A stretch of DNA of 64,000 bases from Mesorhizobium sp. B2-3-12 (GTDB taxonomy: Bacteria; Pseudomonadota; Alphaproteobacteria; Rhizobiales; Rhizobiaceae): the NCBI RefSeq assembly GCF_006442205.1, contig NZ_VFVR01000004.1, positions 62,001-126,000 on the forward strand, written 5' to 3'. The notes beneath the pieces were generated by a model. The model ran no database searches. It was not told the origin of the DNA and worked only from the letters and a program-made list of their open reading frames with translations. This document shows positions 18,679 through 27,301 of this stretch, one piece after another. Every line of letters starts with the position of its first letter. Position 1 is the stretch's first letter. The translations under genes were made by a program, and so were the position numbers.

Positions 18679-19613
18679 GCGGCCTTGGCGCCTTGCGGCG
18701 TCAGCACCAGCCCGAGCGTGTCCCTGATATAGGCGATGCTTTCCAGCGTGCTTTGCTCCGCCGTCTTCTTCGACGCATCCAGTTCGATGATGGCGAGGCC
18801 GTCGTAGTTCGCCTCCAGCAGGACGTCGACGATGCCGGCAAGATCGACGACGCCGGCGCCGAGTTCGCAAAAGGCTCCGTAGCGGTCATAGCCTTTCAGA
18901 GCCGGATCGACCCTGGTGTCCTTGAAATGCATGTAGCGTACCGCCGACATATAGGTCCTTACCGCGTCGACCGGATCGGAATTGGTGTGGGCAAGGTGGG
19001 CCGGATCGATGCACAGCCCGGCGAGATCGGTGTCCAGTTCATCCATCATGCGGTCGAGCTGGTCGCGGCGCTCGATGAAGGTGTCGAGATGCGGGTGATA
19101 GACCGTCTCGATGCCGAGATCCTTGGTCCGCCTGCCGATGTCTTCGAGCGCCCGGCAAAAGGCGCGGTAGTCGTCGGGAGTGTGGGTGCCCGAAATCGCT
19201 TCCGAGGGACCGCCGCCGAGAACCAGCACCGGTGACCCAAAACCCTTCAGCATCCTGGTCAGCGCCACCAGCACGTCGCGCTCATAGGGCCATGCGACCG
19301 GATTGGTGAAGATCGCATTGACGTAGAAGGATGAGAGCTTGATGCCATGCTCGCTCTGGCCTTCCGAGAGCAGCGCGTAGCGCCGCAATATGTCGGTGTC
19401 GGTGGTGACCCCCATCGGTGCCTGATTGCCGAGCTGCATGTATTTGCGGGCGTACTGGTCTGAAAGGCTGGTGAAGGCGAGGATCTCGAACCAGCCAAAC
19501 CCCTGTTCGGCCAGGAATTTGATGGCCGGCCCGAGCGGCAGGCCGGTGAGGTCCCAGCTGTTCAGATGATAGCCGATCGAGAAGCGCTGCCGGTCGGCGC
19601 GGGTCTGCGTCAT
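18675..19613 (-). CDS. Sugar phosphate isomerase/epimerase (AP-endonuclease-2 TIM barrel)
   Basis: A 312-residue metal-dependent TIM barrel of the xylose-isomerase-like family. Candidate metal ligands are the Glu of ETVYHPHLD, the Asp/His of CIDPAHLAH, His of YMHFKDTR and Glu of AIIELDAS. Relatives include hydroxypyruvate isomerase, IolE/IolI-type inosose enzymes and tagatose epimerases; the Gfo/Idh partner fits an inositol- or ketose-type route, but the substrate cannot be read. It lies between the binding protein and permeases of the sugar importer. Confidence 0.85.
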   Translation of the reverse strand: MTQTRADRQRFSIGYHLNSWDLTGLPLGPAIKFLAEQGFGWFEILAFTSLSDQYARKYMQLGNQAPMGVTTDTDILRRYALLSEGQSEHGIKLSSFYVNAIFTNPVAWPYERDVLVALTRMLKGFGSPVLVLGGGPSEAISGTHTPDDYRAFCRALEDIGRRTKDLGIETVYHPHLDTFIERRDQLDRMMDELDTDLAGLCIDPAHLAHTNSDPVDAVRTYMSAVRYMHFKDTRVDPALKGYDRYGAFCELGAGVVDLAGIVDVLLEANYDGLAIIELDASKKTAEQSTLESIAYIRDTLGLVLTPQGAKAA

Positions 19614-19631
19614 GTGTTGTCTCCGATTGAT

Positions 19632-19656
19632 GAGGCTGCCCGAAACGGGCGGCCTC
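19632..19656 (-). other. Intercistronic stem-loop downstream of the sugar-binding protein gene
   Basis: Arms 19632-19642 and 19646-19656 pair over 11 bp with one G/U pair and a 3-nt loop. It is placed between the binding-protein gene (ends 19710) and the isomerase start (19613) and has no T-run. It is analogous to the stem-loops at 8768 and 42168. Confidence 0.65.
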
Positions 19657-19709
19657 TGTTTGTTTGTGCCTCGCTGATGGCTTGGCAGGGGCGCGCGCGC
19701 CTGGATGCC

Positions 19710-21056
19710 CTATTTGGGCGGCCAGTTGCCCTGGGCCTTGAGGTCGTCGAAGGTGGCCTGGATCGAGGCGGCGGCTTCCTCCGGCGTCGTCGTGCCGCCG
19801 ACGATGCCGGCGATGGCCGAAGCCGTGGCGGTCGCGACTTCCGAGGGCCAGATCCAGTCGAGGAACTTGATCGTGCTCGGGAAGGCTTGCTTGCGCAGTT
19901 CGACGGCATAGGCGTCGTCGACTTGCGGCACGCCCTTGATCGAGGCGGCGATCGGCTGTTCCGGCGCAAGATAGAGCGTCGCCACTTCCGGCCTTGTCAG
20001 ATATTCGATGAACTTGACCGCCGCATCGAGCTTCTCGGGGGGTATAGACGAGGCGACGCACATGCCGTTGTCGGCGCCGCCGCCATGGCCCGGCGCGCCC
20101 GGCGTTCCGTCCATTTTCGGAAAAGCAAAGACACCCCATTTGAACGTCTTCACGCTGGCCTGGAGCGAGGGGATTTCCCACGTGCCGCCATAATACATGG
20201 CGCTCTTGCCGGCGGCGAAGGCGGCCCGCATGCCGTCCTGGTCGACCGAAAGCGAATCCTTGGACAGGATGCCGTCGTCCACCCACTGCTTGATCAGCTT
20301 GAACCCTTCGACATCGGGTGCGTCGGTGAATTTCGCCGTGCCTTCGAGGTTCTTCTGGGTCTTGCCGACGGCGTCGCCCGAGGCCTGCGACAAGGTCTCG
20401 AAATACCACATCGGCCACATCACGGTGTTCGAACCCTGATGCAAGAGCGGGATCACGCCTTCGGCCTTCAACTTCGGCACGGCTGCCTTGAGGTCGTCAT
20501 AGGTCGGCGGAACCGGGACGCCGAGCTTCTGGAACAGATCGACATTGTAGAAGATCGTCGATGTCGACAGCGTCGAGATCGGCACGCCGTAGACCTGTCC
20601 GCTGATGGTGAAGGCGCCAAGTGCCGCGGCGTCGATCCGGTCCTGGAACGGCTTGATCTTGTCGGTGATCGGCATGATCAGCTTGCGCCTGACATAGGCG
20701 CCGTTGGTGTAGAAGGCCGGGCAGGCGATCAGGTCCATTTCCTGGTTCGCCAGCTTGGCGGTCATCAGGCGCTGGATCGAATCGGTCTGCGGTCCCTGCG
20801 CGTCCCATTCGACCGCGGTCACGTCGGGATTGGCTTTGAGAAAACCGTCGATGACCTGCTGCTGGATTTTCTTCTGTTCGTCCGGCGGTTGGCGCGGTGC
20901 GAGTTCGTCAAGGGCAGAGCCGCCGAAAACCTTGAGCGTGATCCCGTCGGCATGGGCAGGTTCGGTGATCAGGCCGAGGCTTAGCAGCGCGGCGGCAAGG
21001 ATGAAGCTGGCGGGTCTTTGTTTGGAACGATGGGTCACTCTCTGCTGAATGGGCAT
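19710..21056 (-). CDS. Extracellular sugar-binding protein, family 1 (CUT1 ABC importer)
   Basis: A 448-residue periplasmic protein. The signal peptide covers about residues 1-36 (RPASFILAAALLSLGLITEPAHA). The mature region has the family 1 pattern: N-terminal LKVFGG, FLKANPDVTAVEWDAQG, PTTYDDL-like PPTYDDLKAAVPKL, AMYYGGTWEIPSL and VKFIEYLTRPEVATLY. The start at MPIQQR has GGAGAGCC upstream. It heads the sugar importer operon behind operator site 3. Confidence 0.92.
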   Translation of the reverse strand: MPIQQRVTHRSKQRPASFILAAALLSLGLITEPAHADGITLKVFGGSALDELAPRQPPDEQKKIQQQVIDGFLKANPDVTAVEWDAQGPQTDSIQRLMTAKLANQEMDLIACPAFYTNGAYVRRKLIMPITDKIKPFQDRIDAAALGAFTISGQVYGVPISTLSTSTIFYNVDLFQKLGVPVPPTYDDLKAAVPKLKAEGVIPLLHQGSNTVMWPMWYFETLSQASGDAVGKTQKNLEGTAKFTDAPDVEGFKLIKQWVDDGILSKDSLSVDQDGMRAAFAAGKSAMYYGGTWEIPSLQASVKTFKWGVFAFPKMDGTPGAPGHGGGADNGMCVASSIPPEKLDAAVKFIEYLTRPEVATLYLAPEQPIAASIKGVPQVDDAYAVELRKQAFPSTIKFLDWIWPSEVATATASAIAGIVGGTTTPEEAAASIQATFDDLKAQGNWPPK

Positions 21057-21103
21057 CTGGCTCTCCTTTTCGCCAATGCCGAGGGGCAACCTCGGGACCA
21101 AGA

Positions 21104-21150
21104 TCGTTGATGGTCATATGATCTTGGTCGCCTGTTATGATTTTTGTCAA
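21104..21150 (-). promoter_or_regulatory. Promoter of the sugar ABC operon with shared operator (site 3)
   Basis: On the minus strand TTGACA (21145-21150) is followed after 18 bp by a weak CAAGAT, then by the operator. In plus-strand sense the operator reads TCGTTGATGGTCATATGA (21104-21121), an exact 18-bp copy of the site 11 kb away at 9921-9938. Confidence 0.7.
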
Positions 21151-21313
21151 TCGGCAAGTGTGCCTATAATTTGATCGGCCCGTGGCGGGCGCCTGGAGGG
21201 GCCAAAAAGGGCTCAGCCTTGCGTTCGCGTACTGGAACGACGTCGCAACAAACCGATCGCGGCCTAGCCAGGCTGCGATCCCCTGGGCCGTCGGGCCGGG
21301 CCGGCTTGTCTCG

Positions 21314-22597
21314 TTAGAGGCCGAACCGGTCCTTCACCCGGCCCGAAAGGATCGCCGCCTTGACGCCAAGCGGCCAGAAGCGATGGAACCGGATGGGCTT
21401 CAGTCCCGATATCGGCATGGGGAAGGGAGCGGTCGCGTCGCCGCGAAGGCGATTTGCCAGCGCCTTGCCCATCGCCGAGGCCATGGCGACGCCACGGCCG
21501 TTGTAGCCAAGGCAGATCAGCACGCCGTCTTCCGGCTCGTGAACGTGCGGGAGATGATCTCCAGTGATCGCGACCCGGCCGTTCCAGCCATGTGTCCACG
21601 CAGTTCCCGCGAGCGCCGGCCAGAGCCGCGGCGCATAGTCGGTGAGGTAGCGGATGGCGGAAGCATCCCCGATGGGTCTCATCGGTCCCCGGCCGCCCAT
21701 GAGAAGCCGGTTCCGCGCGTCGATCCGGTAATAGACGGTGATGTTGCCCGCCTCGTAGACGACGGGCCTGTGCGGGAGAATTGCCGCCGCCACCGCCGGC
21801 GGCAGCGGTTCGGTCGCCGCGATGGCGCTGAACACCGGCACCAAAGATTGCTCCAGGCCCGGCCACAGGGCTCCGGTATAGCCATTGGTCGCGACAAGAA
21901 CCTTGTCGGCGCTGACGGACCCGCTTGCCGTCTTGAGGACCCATCGCCCGGCCTCGCGGCCAAGCGAGAGGACTTCGCTATCGCCGAATATCCGCGCGCC
22001 GTCGTTCTGGGCCGCCGCAGCAAGGCCCAGCGTGTATTTCAGGGGATGGAGATCGCCGCCGCGGGCGTCGAACATGCCGGATATGTATCTGTCGGTTCCG
22101 GTTCGCGCCGCCATGGCCTCGGCGTCCAGCATTTCGACGGGCATCCCCCGTCGCACGCATTGCGCCGCTGTGGTCCGCACCGCGACTTCCGGCTTCGGCC
22201 GGACGGCCGCGCGTATGGTGCCGTTCTGCCGGGCCTCGCACTCGATCGACAGGCGCTTGATGAGGTCGAAGGTGAAATCTGGCGCACCGTAGGAGAAGTC
22301 GATCATCCGCGACCCGAGGTCGGAGCCGAACATCGCCTCGATCGTGTCGGGATCGTATTTGAGCCCGGGATTGACCTGGCCGCCATTCCTGCCCGATGCC
22401 CCCCAGCCCGGCTGGTGGGCTTCGAGCACACAGACGTCGTCGCCGGCTTCCGCCAGATGCAAGGCGGTCGACAGGCCCGTGAAGCCGCCGCCGACAATGG
22501 CGACCCTTGCGCGCTGCGCACCGGCCAGGGAAGGATAGTTGCCGGTGCCGCCGGCCGTTTCGCGGTAGAGGCTCCTGGGCGGGCTGCTTTCCAGCAT
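21314..22597 (-). CDS. FAD-dependent oxidoreductase, PuuB/OrdL type (DAO family)
   Basis: A 427-residue flavoenzyme with the N-terminal dinucleotide motif VAIVGGGFTGLSTALHLAE (about residues 32-50), GWGASGRNGGQVNPG, ADKVLVATNGYTG, and the C-terminal CLGYNGRGVAMASAMGKALA. Members oxidise amines such as γ-glutamylputrescine or sarcosine-like compounds to aldehydes and H2O2. The substrate is unknown here. It lies 132 bp downstream of the HisC-like gene on the same strand and probably belongs to the same pathway. The 257-bp gap on its 3' side up to the sugar-binding protein gene holds operator site 3. Confidence 0.87.
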   Translation of the reverse strand: MLESSPPRSLYRETAGGTGNYPSLAGAQRARVAIVGGGFTGLSTALHLAEAGDDVCVLEAHQPGWGASGRNGGQVNPGLKYDPDTIEAMFGSDLGSRMIDFSYGAPDFTFDLIKRLSIECEARQNGTIRAAVRPKPEVAVRTTAAQCVRRGMPVEMLDAEAMAARTGTDRYISGMFDARGGDLHPLKYTLGLAAAAQNDGARIFGDSEVLSLGREAGRWVLKTASGSVSADKVLVATNGYTGALWPGLEQSLVPVFSAIAATEPLPPAVAAAILPHRPVVYEAGNITVYYRIDARNRLLMGGRGPMRPIGDASAIRYLTDYAPRLWPALAGTAWTHGWNGRVAITGDHLPHVHEPEDGVLICLGYNGRGVAMASAMGKALANRLRGDATAPFPMPISGLKPIRFHRFWPLGVKAAILSGRVKDRFGL

Positions 22598-22729
22598 ATG
22601 ACGGGCTCTTACGATAGGGCGGCGGGCTTGACGGGCAAGCTGGTTTTCAATTGCCCGATATCGTGCACGCGCGGCAGACCCAGACTTTGGTGTCGGGTGC
22701 GCCAGGCAATTCCGCCGGGGCTCGGGAGA

Positions 22730-23833
22730 TCACAACAATTGCGACAGCGCGGTCATGAAGTGGTCGTTCTCCGACGGCGAGCCGATGCTGACGCGCACAT
22801 AGGTGTCGAAGCCTTCCTGCTTCCAGGGTTTGACGATGACGCCGTCCCGCAGCAGGCCTTCGACGAAGGCGGTGGCATCTTGCCGGCAGTCGAAGAACAG
22901 GAAGTTGCCCCGGGACGGAGCGACTTCGAGGCCTTTGCCGGTCAGGAAACTCTCGACGCGTGCCCGCTCCGTCCTGGCCAGCGCGACGACCTTGGCCAGG
23001 TGCTCGTCATCCGCGAGCGCCGCCAGCGCGGCGGCCTGCGCGACGCCATTGGCGTTGAACGGCGTGCGCACCCTGTCGAGCAGCGCGCGCAATTGCGGGT
23101 CGCCGACAACGCCGAAGCCGATCCGCAGCCCTGCCAGGCCGAACGCCTTGGAAAATGTCCGCAGCACGATCCAGGGTTGATCGCGTTTGCTCAGATGGGG
23201 CAGGGACGAGACATAGTCGTCGCCCTCGGCATATTCGGCATAGGCCTCATCCATGACGATCAGCGTCTCGTCGCTGACAGCATCCAGGAGCTTCGACATT
23301 TCGCCGCCGGAGAGCCAGCTGCCGACCGGGTTCATCGGGTTCGAGAACAGGAGCATGCGGGGCCGTTCGCGCACGGCCTCAATGAGCGCGTCGACATCGA
23401 TGCTGAGATCGTCGTTGACGCCGACACGTTTGACGCTCGCGCCCATCAGCGTGGCATAGTCCTCGTGCAGCGGGAACGATGGATAGAGGGTGACGACGGC
23501 ATCTTCCGGCCGCAGGACGGCACGGCTGATGACGGAGAGAAGATCCTCCGAACCGTTGCCGAGAATGACCTGGTCTTCGCCGACCGCATGTCTGGCGGCG
23601 ATGGCCTGCCGCAGTTCGCGCCCGGTCGGATCCGGATAGAGCCGGAACATTTCGGAGCCGCCCTGCATCATCCTGGCCAGGGTCGGGCTCGGGCCGATGG
23701 GGTTTTCATTCGAGCCCAGCTTGGCGATCCTGGCCGGGGCGTATCGCAGCATCACCTCGCCGATGGTCAGCCCGGAATTGTAAGGTGACAGACGCTTGAC
23801 TTCGGTTCTGACCATGTCTGAAGCTTTGGACAA
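22730..23833 (-). CDS. HisC-like PLP-dependent aminotransferase
   Basis: A 367-residue class I/II aminotransferase of the histidinol-phosphate aminotransferase group: LGSNENPIGPSP near the N-terminus, NGSEDLLSVI, MDEAYAEY and the PLP lysine in RTFSKAFGLAGLRIG. A TTG start at 23833 is chosen because GGAGGAGA lies 6 nt upstream, while the next ATG (MVRTEV) has none. It stands outside any histidine operon, next to a FAD oxidase and opposite a HisD-like gene, so a catabolic role on an amino alcohol or its oxidation product is more likely than histidine synthesis. Confidence 0.88.
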   Translation of the reverse strand: MSKASDMVRTEVKRLSPYNSGLTIGEVMLRYAPARIAKLGSNENPIGPSPTLARMMQGGSEMFRLYPDPTGRELRQAIAARHAVGEDQVILGNGSEDLLSVISRAVLRPEDAVVTLYPSFPLHEDYATLMGASVKRVGVNDDLSIDVDALIEAVRERPRMLLFSNPMNPVGSWLSGGEMSKLLDAVSDETLIVMDEAYAEYAEGDDYVSSLPHLSKRDQPWIVLRTFSKAFGLAGLRIGFGVVGDPQLRALLDRVRTPFNANGVAQAAALAALADDEHLAKVVALARTERARVESFLTGKGLEVAPSRGNFLFFDCRQDATAFVEGLLRDGVIVKPWKQEGFDTYVRVSIGSPSENDHFMTALSQLL

Positions 23834-23974
23834 GTTTGGTCTCCTCCATCGCGGGCCGATGCTGTTGTCCGCAAGCCTCGAACAAATCGCCGCCGCGGGA
23901 TCTCGTCCGGGCGAGCCAAGCATGCGATCGAGCCCGGGGGCGGACGACGTAACCACTATCGCACTCAATGTCGT

Positions 23975-23993
23975 TTGTATATGCTTGTATATG
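23975..23993. promoter_or_regulatory. HutC-type operator in the divergent hisC-like / SDR promoter region
   Basis: TTGTATATGCTTGTATATG matches the sequence at 29487-29505 at 16 of 19 positions and contains the 15-bp core TGTATATGCTTGTAT (23976-23990). GntR/HutC-family repressors bind such TGTAT-rich sites, and a HutC-family gene lies 3.3 kb away. TTGACC at 23998 may be the -35 box of the plus-strand operon. Confidence 0.6.
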
Positions 23994-24048
23994 TAAGTTG
24001 ACCTGATAGTCTCTGCGCAACGCGACCGGAGCGGCCAAGGAGGATCAT

Positions 24049-24822
24049 ATGCGCAACGCTGCTCTTTTCGACCTCTCCGGCAGGAAGGCGCTCGTGACCG
24101 GCGCAAGTCGTGGCATTGGGCGCAGCCTCGCCGAGGCGCTCAGCGCGGCCGGCGCCGACGTCGCGGTCACCGCGCGCAGCCTGGACTCGCTCGACGAGAC
24201 GGCGGCGGCCATCCGCGCCGCCGGCGGGGTCGCGCATGCCATTGCCCTTGATGTGACCGATGTCGAGCGCTGCCGCGCGGCCGTTGGCGAGGCAGCCCGC
24301 CTGCTTGGCGGCCTCGACATCCTCATCAACAATGCCGGGGTGGAGGAGGTCCGCCCCTCGCTCGATGTCGACGAGGCGCTGTGGGACCGGATCGTCGACA
24401 CCAATCTCAAAGGGGCGTTCTTCTGCGCCCAGGCGGCGGCGCGGCAGATGCGGGATGCCGGCCGGCCTGGCGCCATCATCAACCTCTGCTCGCTGACGTC
24501 GGAAGTCGGCATCCCGACGGCGGTGCCGTACGGCTCGTCCAAGTCGGGTCTGCTCGGCATGACCCGGGCGCTGGCGGCGGAGTGGGCTCAGCTTGGCATC
24601 AGGGTCAACGCCATCGCCCCGGGCTACTTCAGGACGGCGATGACGGAGGCGTTCTACGACAACGAGGCGTGGCGGCAATCCATGCTGGCCAAGATCCCGC
24701 AGCATCGTTTCGGCGACCTCCGCGACCTGCACGGCGTCGCCGTGTTCCTTGCCTCGGATGCCGCCGCCTACATAACCGGCCAGTCCATTCCGGTGGATGG
24801 CGGTTTCCTCGCCTCGATCTGA
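24049..24822 (+). CDS. SDR family oxidoreductase (gluconate 5-dehydrogenase-like)
   Basis: A 257-residue classical SDR: VTGASRGIGRSL (residues 15-26), NNAGVEEV, catalytic Ser in LCSLTSEVG, YGSSKSG and GQSIPVDGGF at the C-terminus. A strong AAGGAGG lies 7 nt upstream. It resembles the IdnO/gluconate 5-dehydrogenase branch. It is first in the operon SDR-HisD-like-ADH-HutC regulator and probably oxidises a secondary hydroxyl of the same polyol or amino alcohol. Confidence 0.9.
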   Translation: MRNAALFDLSGRKALVTGASRGIGRSLAEALSAAGADVAVTARSLDSLDETAAAIRAAGGVAHAIALDVTDVERCRAAVGEAARLLGGLDILINNAGVEEVRPSLDVDEALWDRIVDTNLKGAFFCAQAAARQMRDAGRPGAIINLCSLTSEVGIPTAVPYGSSKSGLLGMTRALAAEWAQLGIRVNAIAPGYFRTAMTEAFYDNEAWRQSMLAKIPQHRFGDLRDLHGVAVFLASDAAAYITGQSIPVDGGFLASI

Positions 24823-24905
24823 GGGGGATCGCCGATGTTTCGAATTGAATGTCTTCCGCGATGTGACCGGTCGGCACAATGCGCTCTGAACTGAAGGAAC
24901 AATCC

Positions 24906-26228
24906 ATGTCCGACATCAGCTTCCACGATCTCTCGTCCCTCGATGCCACCCAGCGGGCCGGGTTGCTGAAACGCGCCGAGGGCGATCTGTCGGTCTTTGT
25001 CGAAAAAGTCCGCCCGATCATCCAGGCGGTCAGGGACGAGGGTGACGCCGCCCTGATCCGCTTTGCCAGGGAACTCGACAAGGCCAATGTGGCCGAAGGC
25101 GAACTGAAAGTGTCGGAAGCGGAATTCGACGCGGCATTCGACAAGGTCGAGAAGGAAGTCGTGGAGAGCATCGGCTTCGGCATCGACAACATCAGGCGCT
25201 TCCATGAGGAGCAGAAGCCGGAAACCATGTGGCTCAAGGAGGTCCGGCCGGGCGCCTATGCCGGTGACAGGTATACGCCGATCGCCTCCGTCGCGCTTTA
25301 CGTGCCGCGCGGCAAGGGCGCCTTTCCCTCGGTGACGATGATGACGTCGGTCCCGGCCGTCATTGCCGGCGTGCCGCGGATAGCGATCGTGACGCCGCCG
25401 ACAGCGGACGGTTCCGTGGATGCGGCCACGCTGGTCGCTGCTCGTCTCGCCGGGGTTGACACCGTCTACAAATGCGGCGGCGCGCAGGCCGTCGCCGCCG
25501 TCGCCTACGGCACCGAGACGGTGAAGCCGGCGCTCAAGATCGTTGGCCCCGGCAGCCCCTGGGTGGTGGCGGCCAAGAGCGTGTTGTCCTCGATCATCAA
25601 CACCGGTCTGCCGGCCGGACCGTCGGAAGCCATCATCTTTGCCGACGACAGCGTCGATGGCGGCCTTGCCGCGCTCGATCTGCTGATCGAGGCCGAGCAC
25701 GGACCGGATTCCTCGGCCTATCTGGTGACGCACAGCCGCAAGGTTGCCGAGGCAGCACTTGCAGCACTTCCCGAACACTGGTCGCGCATGACCGAACAGC
25801 GCGTCGAATTCTCGCGCGCGGTGCTGACGGGAAAGCGCGGCGGCATCGTCCTGACCGCTTCGCTGGAAGAGTCCTACCGCTTCATCAATGACTATGCGCC
25901 CGAACATCTCGAAATCCTCTCGACGGAGCCATTCGCGCATCTCGGCCACATCACCGAGGCGGCCGAGATCCTGATGGGCCCGCATACGCCGGTGACCCTT
26001 GCCAACTTCGTGCTTGGGCCCAATGCCGTGCTGCCGACCAGCCGCTGGGCGCGCACCTATGGGCCGCTTTCGGTGACGGATTTCGTCAAGCGCTCGTCGA
26101 TCGGCTATGTCACCTCGGCCGCCTATCCTGAACTGGCGCTGCATGCCCGCAGGCTCGCCCGTTACGAGGGTTTCAGCTCGCACGAAAACGCGGTCTCGGA
26201 AATCCGCGACCGCTATCTCGCCGGCTGA
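24906..26228 (+). CDS. Histidinol dehydrogenase paralogue (HpsN-like branch), altered zinc site
   Basis: A 440-residue member of the HisD family, which performs two NAD-linked oxidations of a primary alcohol to a carboxylate. The GGAQAVAAVAYGTE stretch, GPGSPWV, AGPSEAI and catalytic PEHLE (Glu333-His334) are present. The four zinc ligands of housekeeping HisD (Gln, His, Asp, His) appear as Glu262, His265, Asn367 and His426, and the usual GDY..GPNHVLPT reads ANFVLGPNAVLPT. These changes mark the non-histidine branch that includes sulfopropanediol dehydrogenase HpsN. The start is at MSDIS behind AAGGAAC. The substrate is undetermined. Confidence 0.85.
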   Translation: MSDISFHDLSSLDATQRAGLLKRAEGDLSVFVEKVRPIIQAVRDEGDAALIRFARELDKANVAEGELKVSEAEFDAAFDKVEKEVVESIGFGIDNIRRFHEEQKPETMWLKEVRPGAYAGDRYTPIASVALYVPRGKGAFPSVTMMTSVPAVIAGVPRIAIVTPPTADGSVDAATLVAARLAGVDTVYKCGGAQAVAAVAYGTETVKPALKIVGPGSPWVVAAKSVLSSIINTGLPAGPSEAIIFADDSVDGGLAALDLLIEAEHGPDSSAYLVTHSRKVAEAALAALPEHWSRMTEQRVEFSRAVLTGKRGGIVLTASLEESYRFINDYAPEHLEILSTEPFAHLGHITEAAEILMGPHTPVTLANFVLGPNAVLPTSRWARTYGPLSVTDFVKRSSIGYVTSAAYPELALHARRLARYEGFSSHENAVSEIRDRYLAG

Positions 26229-26237
26229 GGGGAGGCG

Positions 26238-27269
26238 ATGGCGATGAAGGCGGCAAGGCTTTATGGACCCGGCGATCTGCGGGTGGAGGACGTCGCCTCA
26301 CCTGGCATTCCGGATGCCGGCTGGGTGAAGCTCAGCGTCGATGCCGCCGGCATCTGCGGTTCGGACCTGCACAATTTCCGCACCGGCCAATGGATAAGCC
26401 GGTCGCCCTCGACGGCCGGCCACGAACTGACCGGCACGGTGATCGCTGTCGGCGAGGGCGTCGGTACAATCGCCGTCGGCGACAGAGTGGTCGCCGATTC
26501 CCGTTTCTGGTGCGGAGACTGCGCGCAATGCCATGCCGGCAGGCGGCATCTCTGCGTCGCGCTGGGCTTCGTTGGCGAAATCTGCGATGGCGGTTTTGCC
26601 GAACAGGTGGTGTTGCCCGCACGTTTGCTGCACGTGATCGACGCCGGCCTTGACGAACGGGTCGCCGCCATGGCCGAGCCACTCGCGGTCGCGCTGCACG
26701 CGGTGCGGCGTCTGCCGAAGACGGCGAGCGCGGTGCTTGTCGTCGGCTGCGGGCCGATCGGTGGTCTTGCCGCGCTGCTGCTTTCCCGAACTTTCGCCGG
26801 CACCGTGCTTGTCGCCGACCGCAACCAGGCACGTTGTGCCCGCGTGGCGCGGGTGACGGGCGCCACGATCGTCGATCTCGACCGTGATGCCATTGCCGCC
26901 GCAACAGCCAACACTTCGCTGCTGGCGGCCGTCGAAGCGACCGGCAGTATAGCTGCCTTCAATAAGTTGCTCGGCGTGCTCGATTCCGGCGCCACGGTGG
27001 CCATGGTCGGCATCTTCCACGGGCGTCTCGACATTGATCCCAATCTCCTGGTCGAACGCGAAATCGCGTTGCTGGGATGCCATGCCTTTGCCGACGAATT
27101 GCCCGAGGCCGTACGGATGCTGGGGGAACTCAGTGAGCCGCTGCTGGCGCTGGTCGACCGCGAAATCGGCCTCGACGAGATTCCAGCCGCCTATGAGCGG
27201 CTGCTTGCGGGCAAGAGCGATGGCTTGAAAACAATCATCCGCATGCGGCAACCTGCCGAACATCGTTGA
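26238..27269 (+). CDS. Zinc-dependent alcohol dehydrogenase (MDR, sorbitol/threonine dehydrogenase-like)
   Basis: A 343-residue dehydrogenase. The catalytic zinc motif is ICGSDLHNF with GHE in STAGHELTG. The structural zinc lobe is CGDCAQCHAGRRHLC. The NAD loop is VVGCGPIGGLAAL. GGGGAGG precedes two possible starts, the ATG at 26238 and one 6 nt later. It lies 9 bp after the HisD-like gene and is certainly cotranscribed. It probably oxidises a polyol or β-hydroxy amine intermediate. Confidence 0.9.
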   Translation: MAMKAARLYGPGDLRVEDVASPGIPDAGWVKLSVDAAGICGSDLHNFRTGQWISRSPSTAGHELTGTVIAVGEGVGTIAVGDRVVADSRFWCGDCAQCHAGRRHLCVALGFVGEICDGGFAEQVVLPARLLHVIDAGLDERVAAMAEPLAVALHAVRRLPKTASAVLVVGCGPIGGLAALLLSRTFAGTVLVADRNQARCARVARVTGATIVDLDRDAIAAATANTSLLAAVEATGSIAAFNKLLGVLDSGATVAMVGIFHGRLDIDPNLLVEREIALLGCHAFADELPEAVRMLGELSEPLLALVDREIGLDEIPAAYERLLAGKSDGLKTIIRMRQPAEHR

Positions 27270-27301
27270 TTTCCGATAGTTTGCCGGAAAGGACTTTTGA
27301 A

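Noticed and set aside
21182-23788. An 868-codon open frame on the plus strand opposite the FAD oxidase and HisC-like genes
   Set aside because: Its translation is rich in Arg, His, Asp and Gly without any domain, while the minus strand encodes two clear enzymes with ribosome sites. Such long antisense frames arise from the high G+C third-position bias.
22730-26228. Reading the HisC-like and HisD-like genes as part of histidine biosynthesis
   Set aside because: No other his genes are near, a HutC-type regulator and a catabolic importer surround them, and the HisD zinc ligands are changed.
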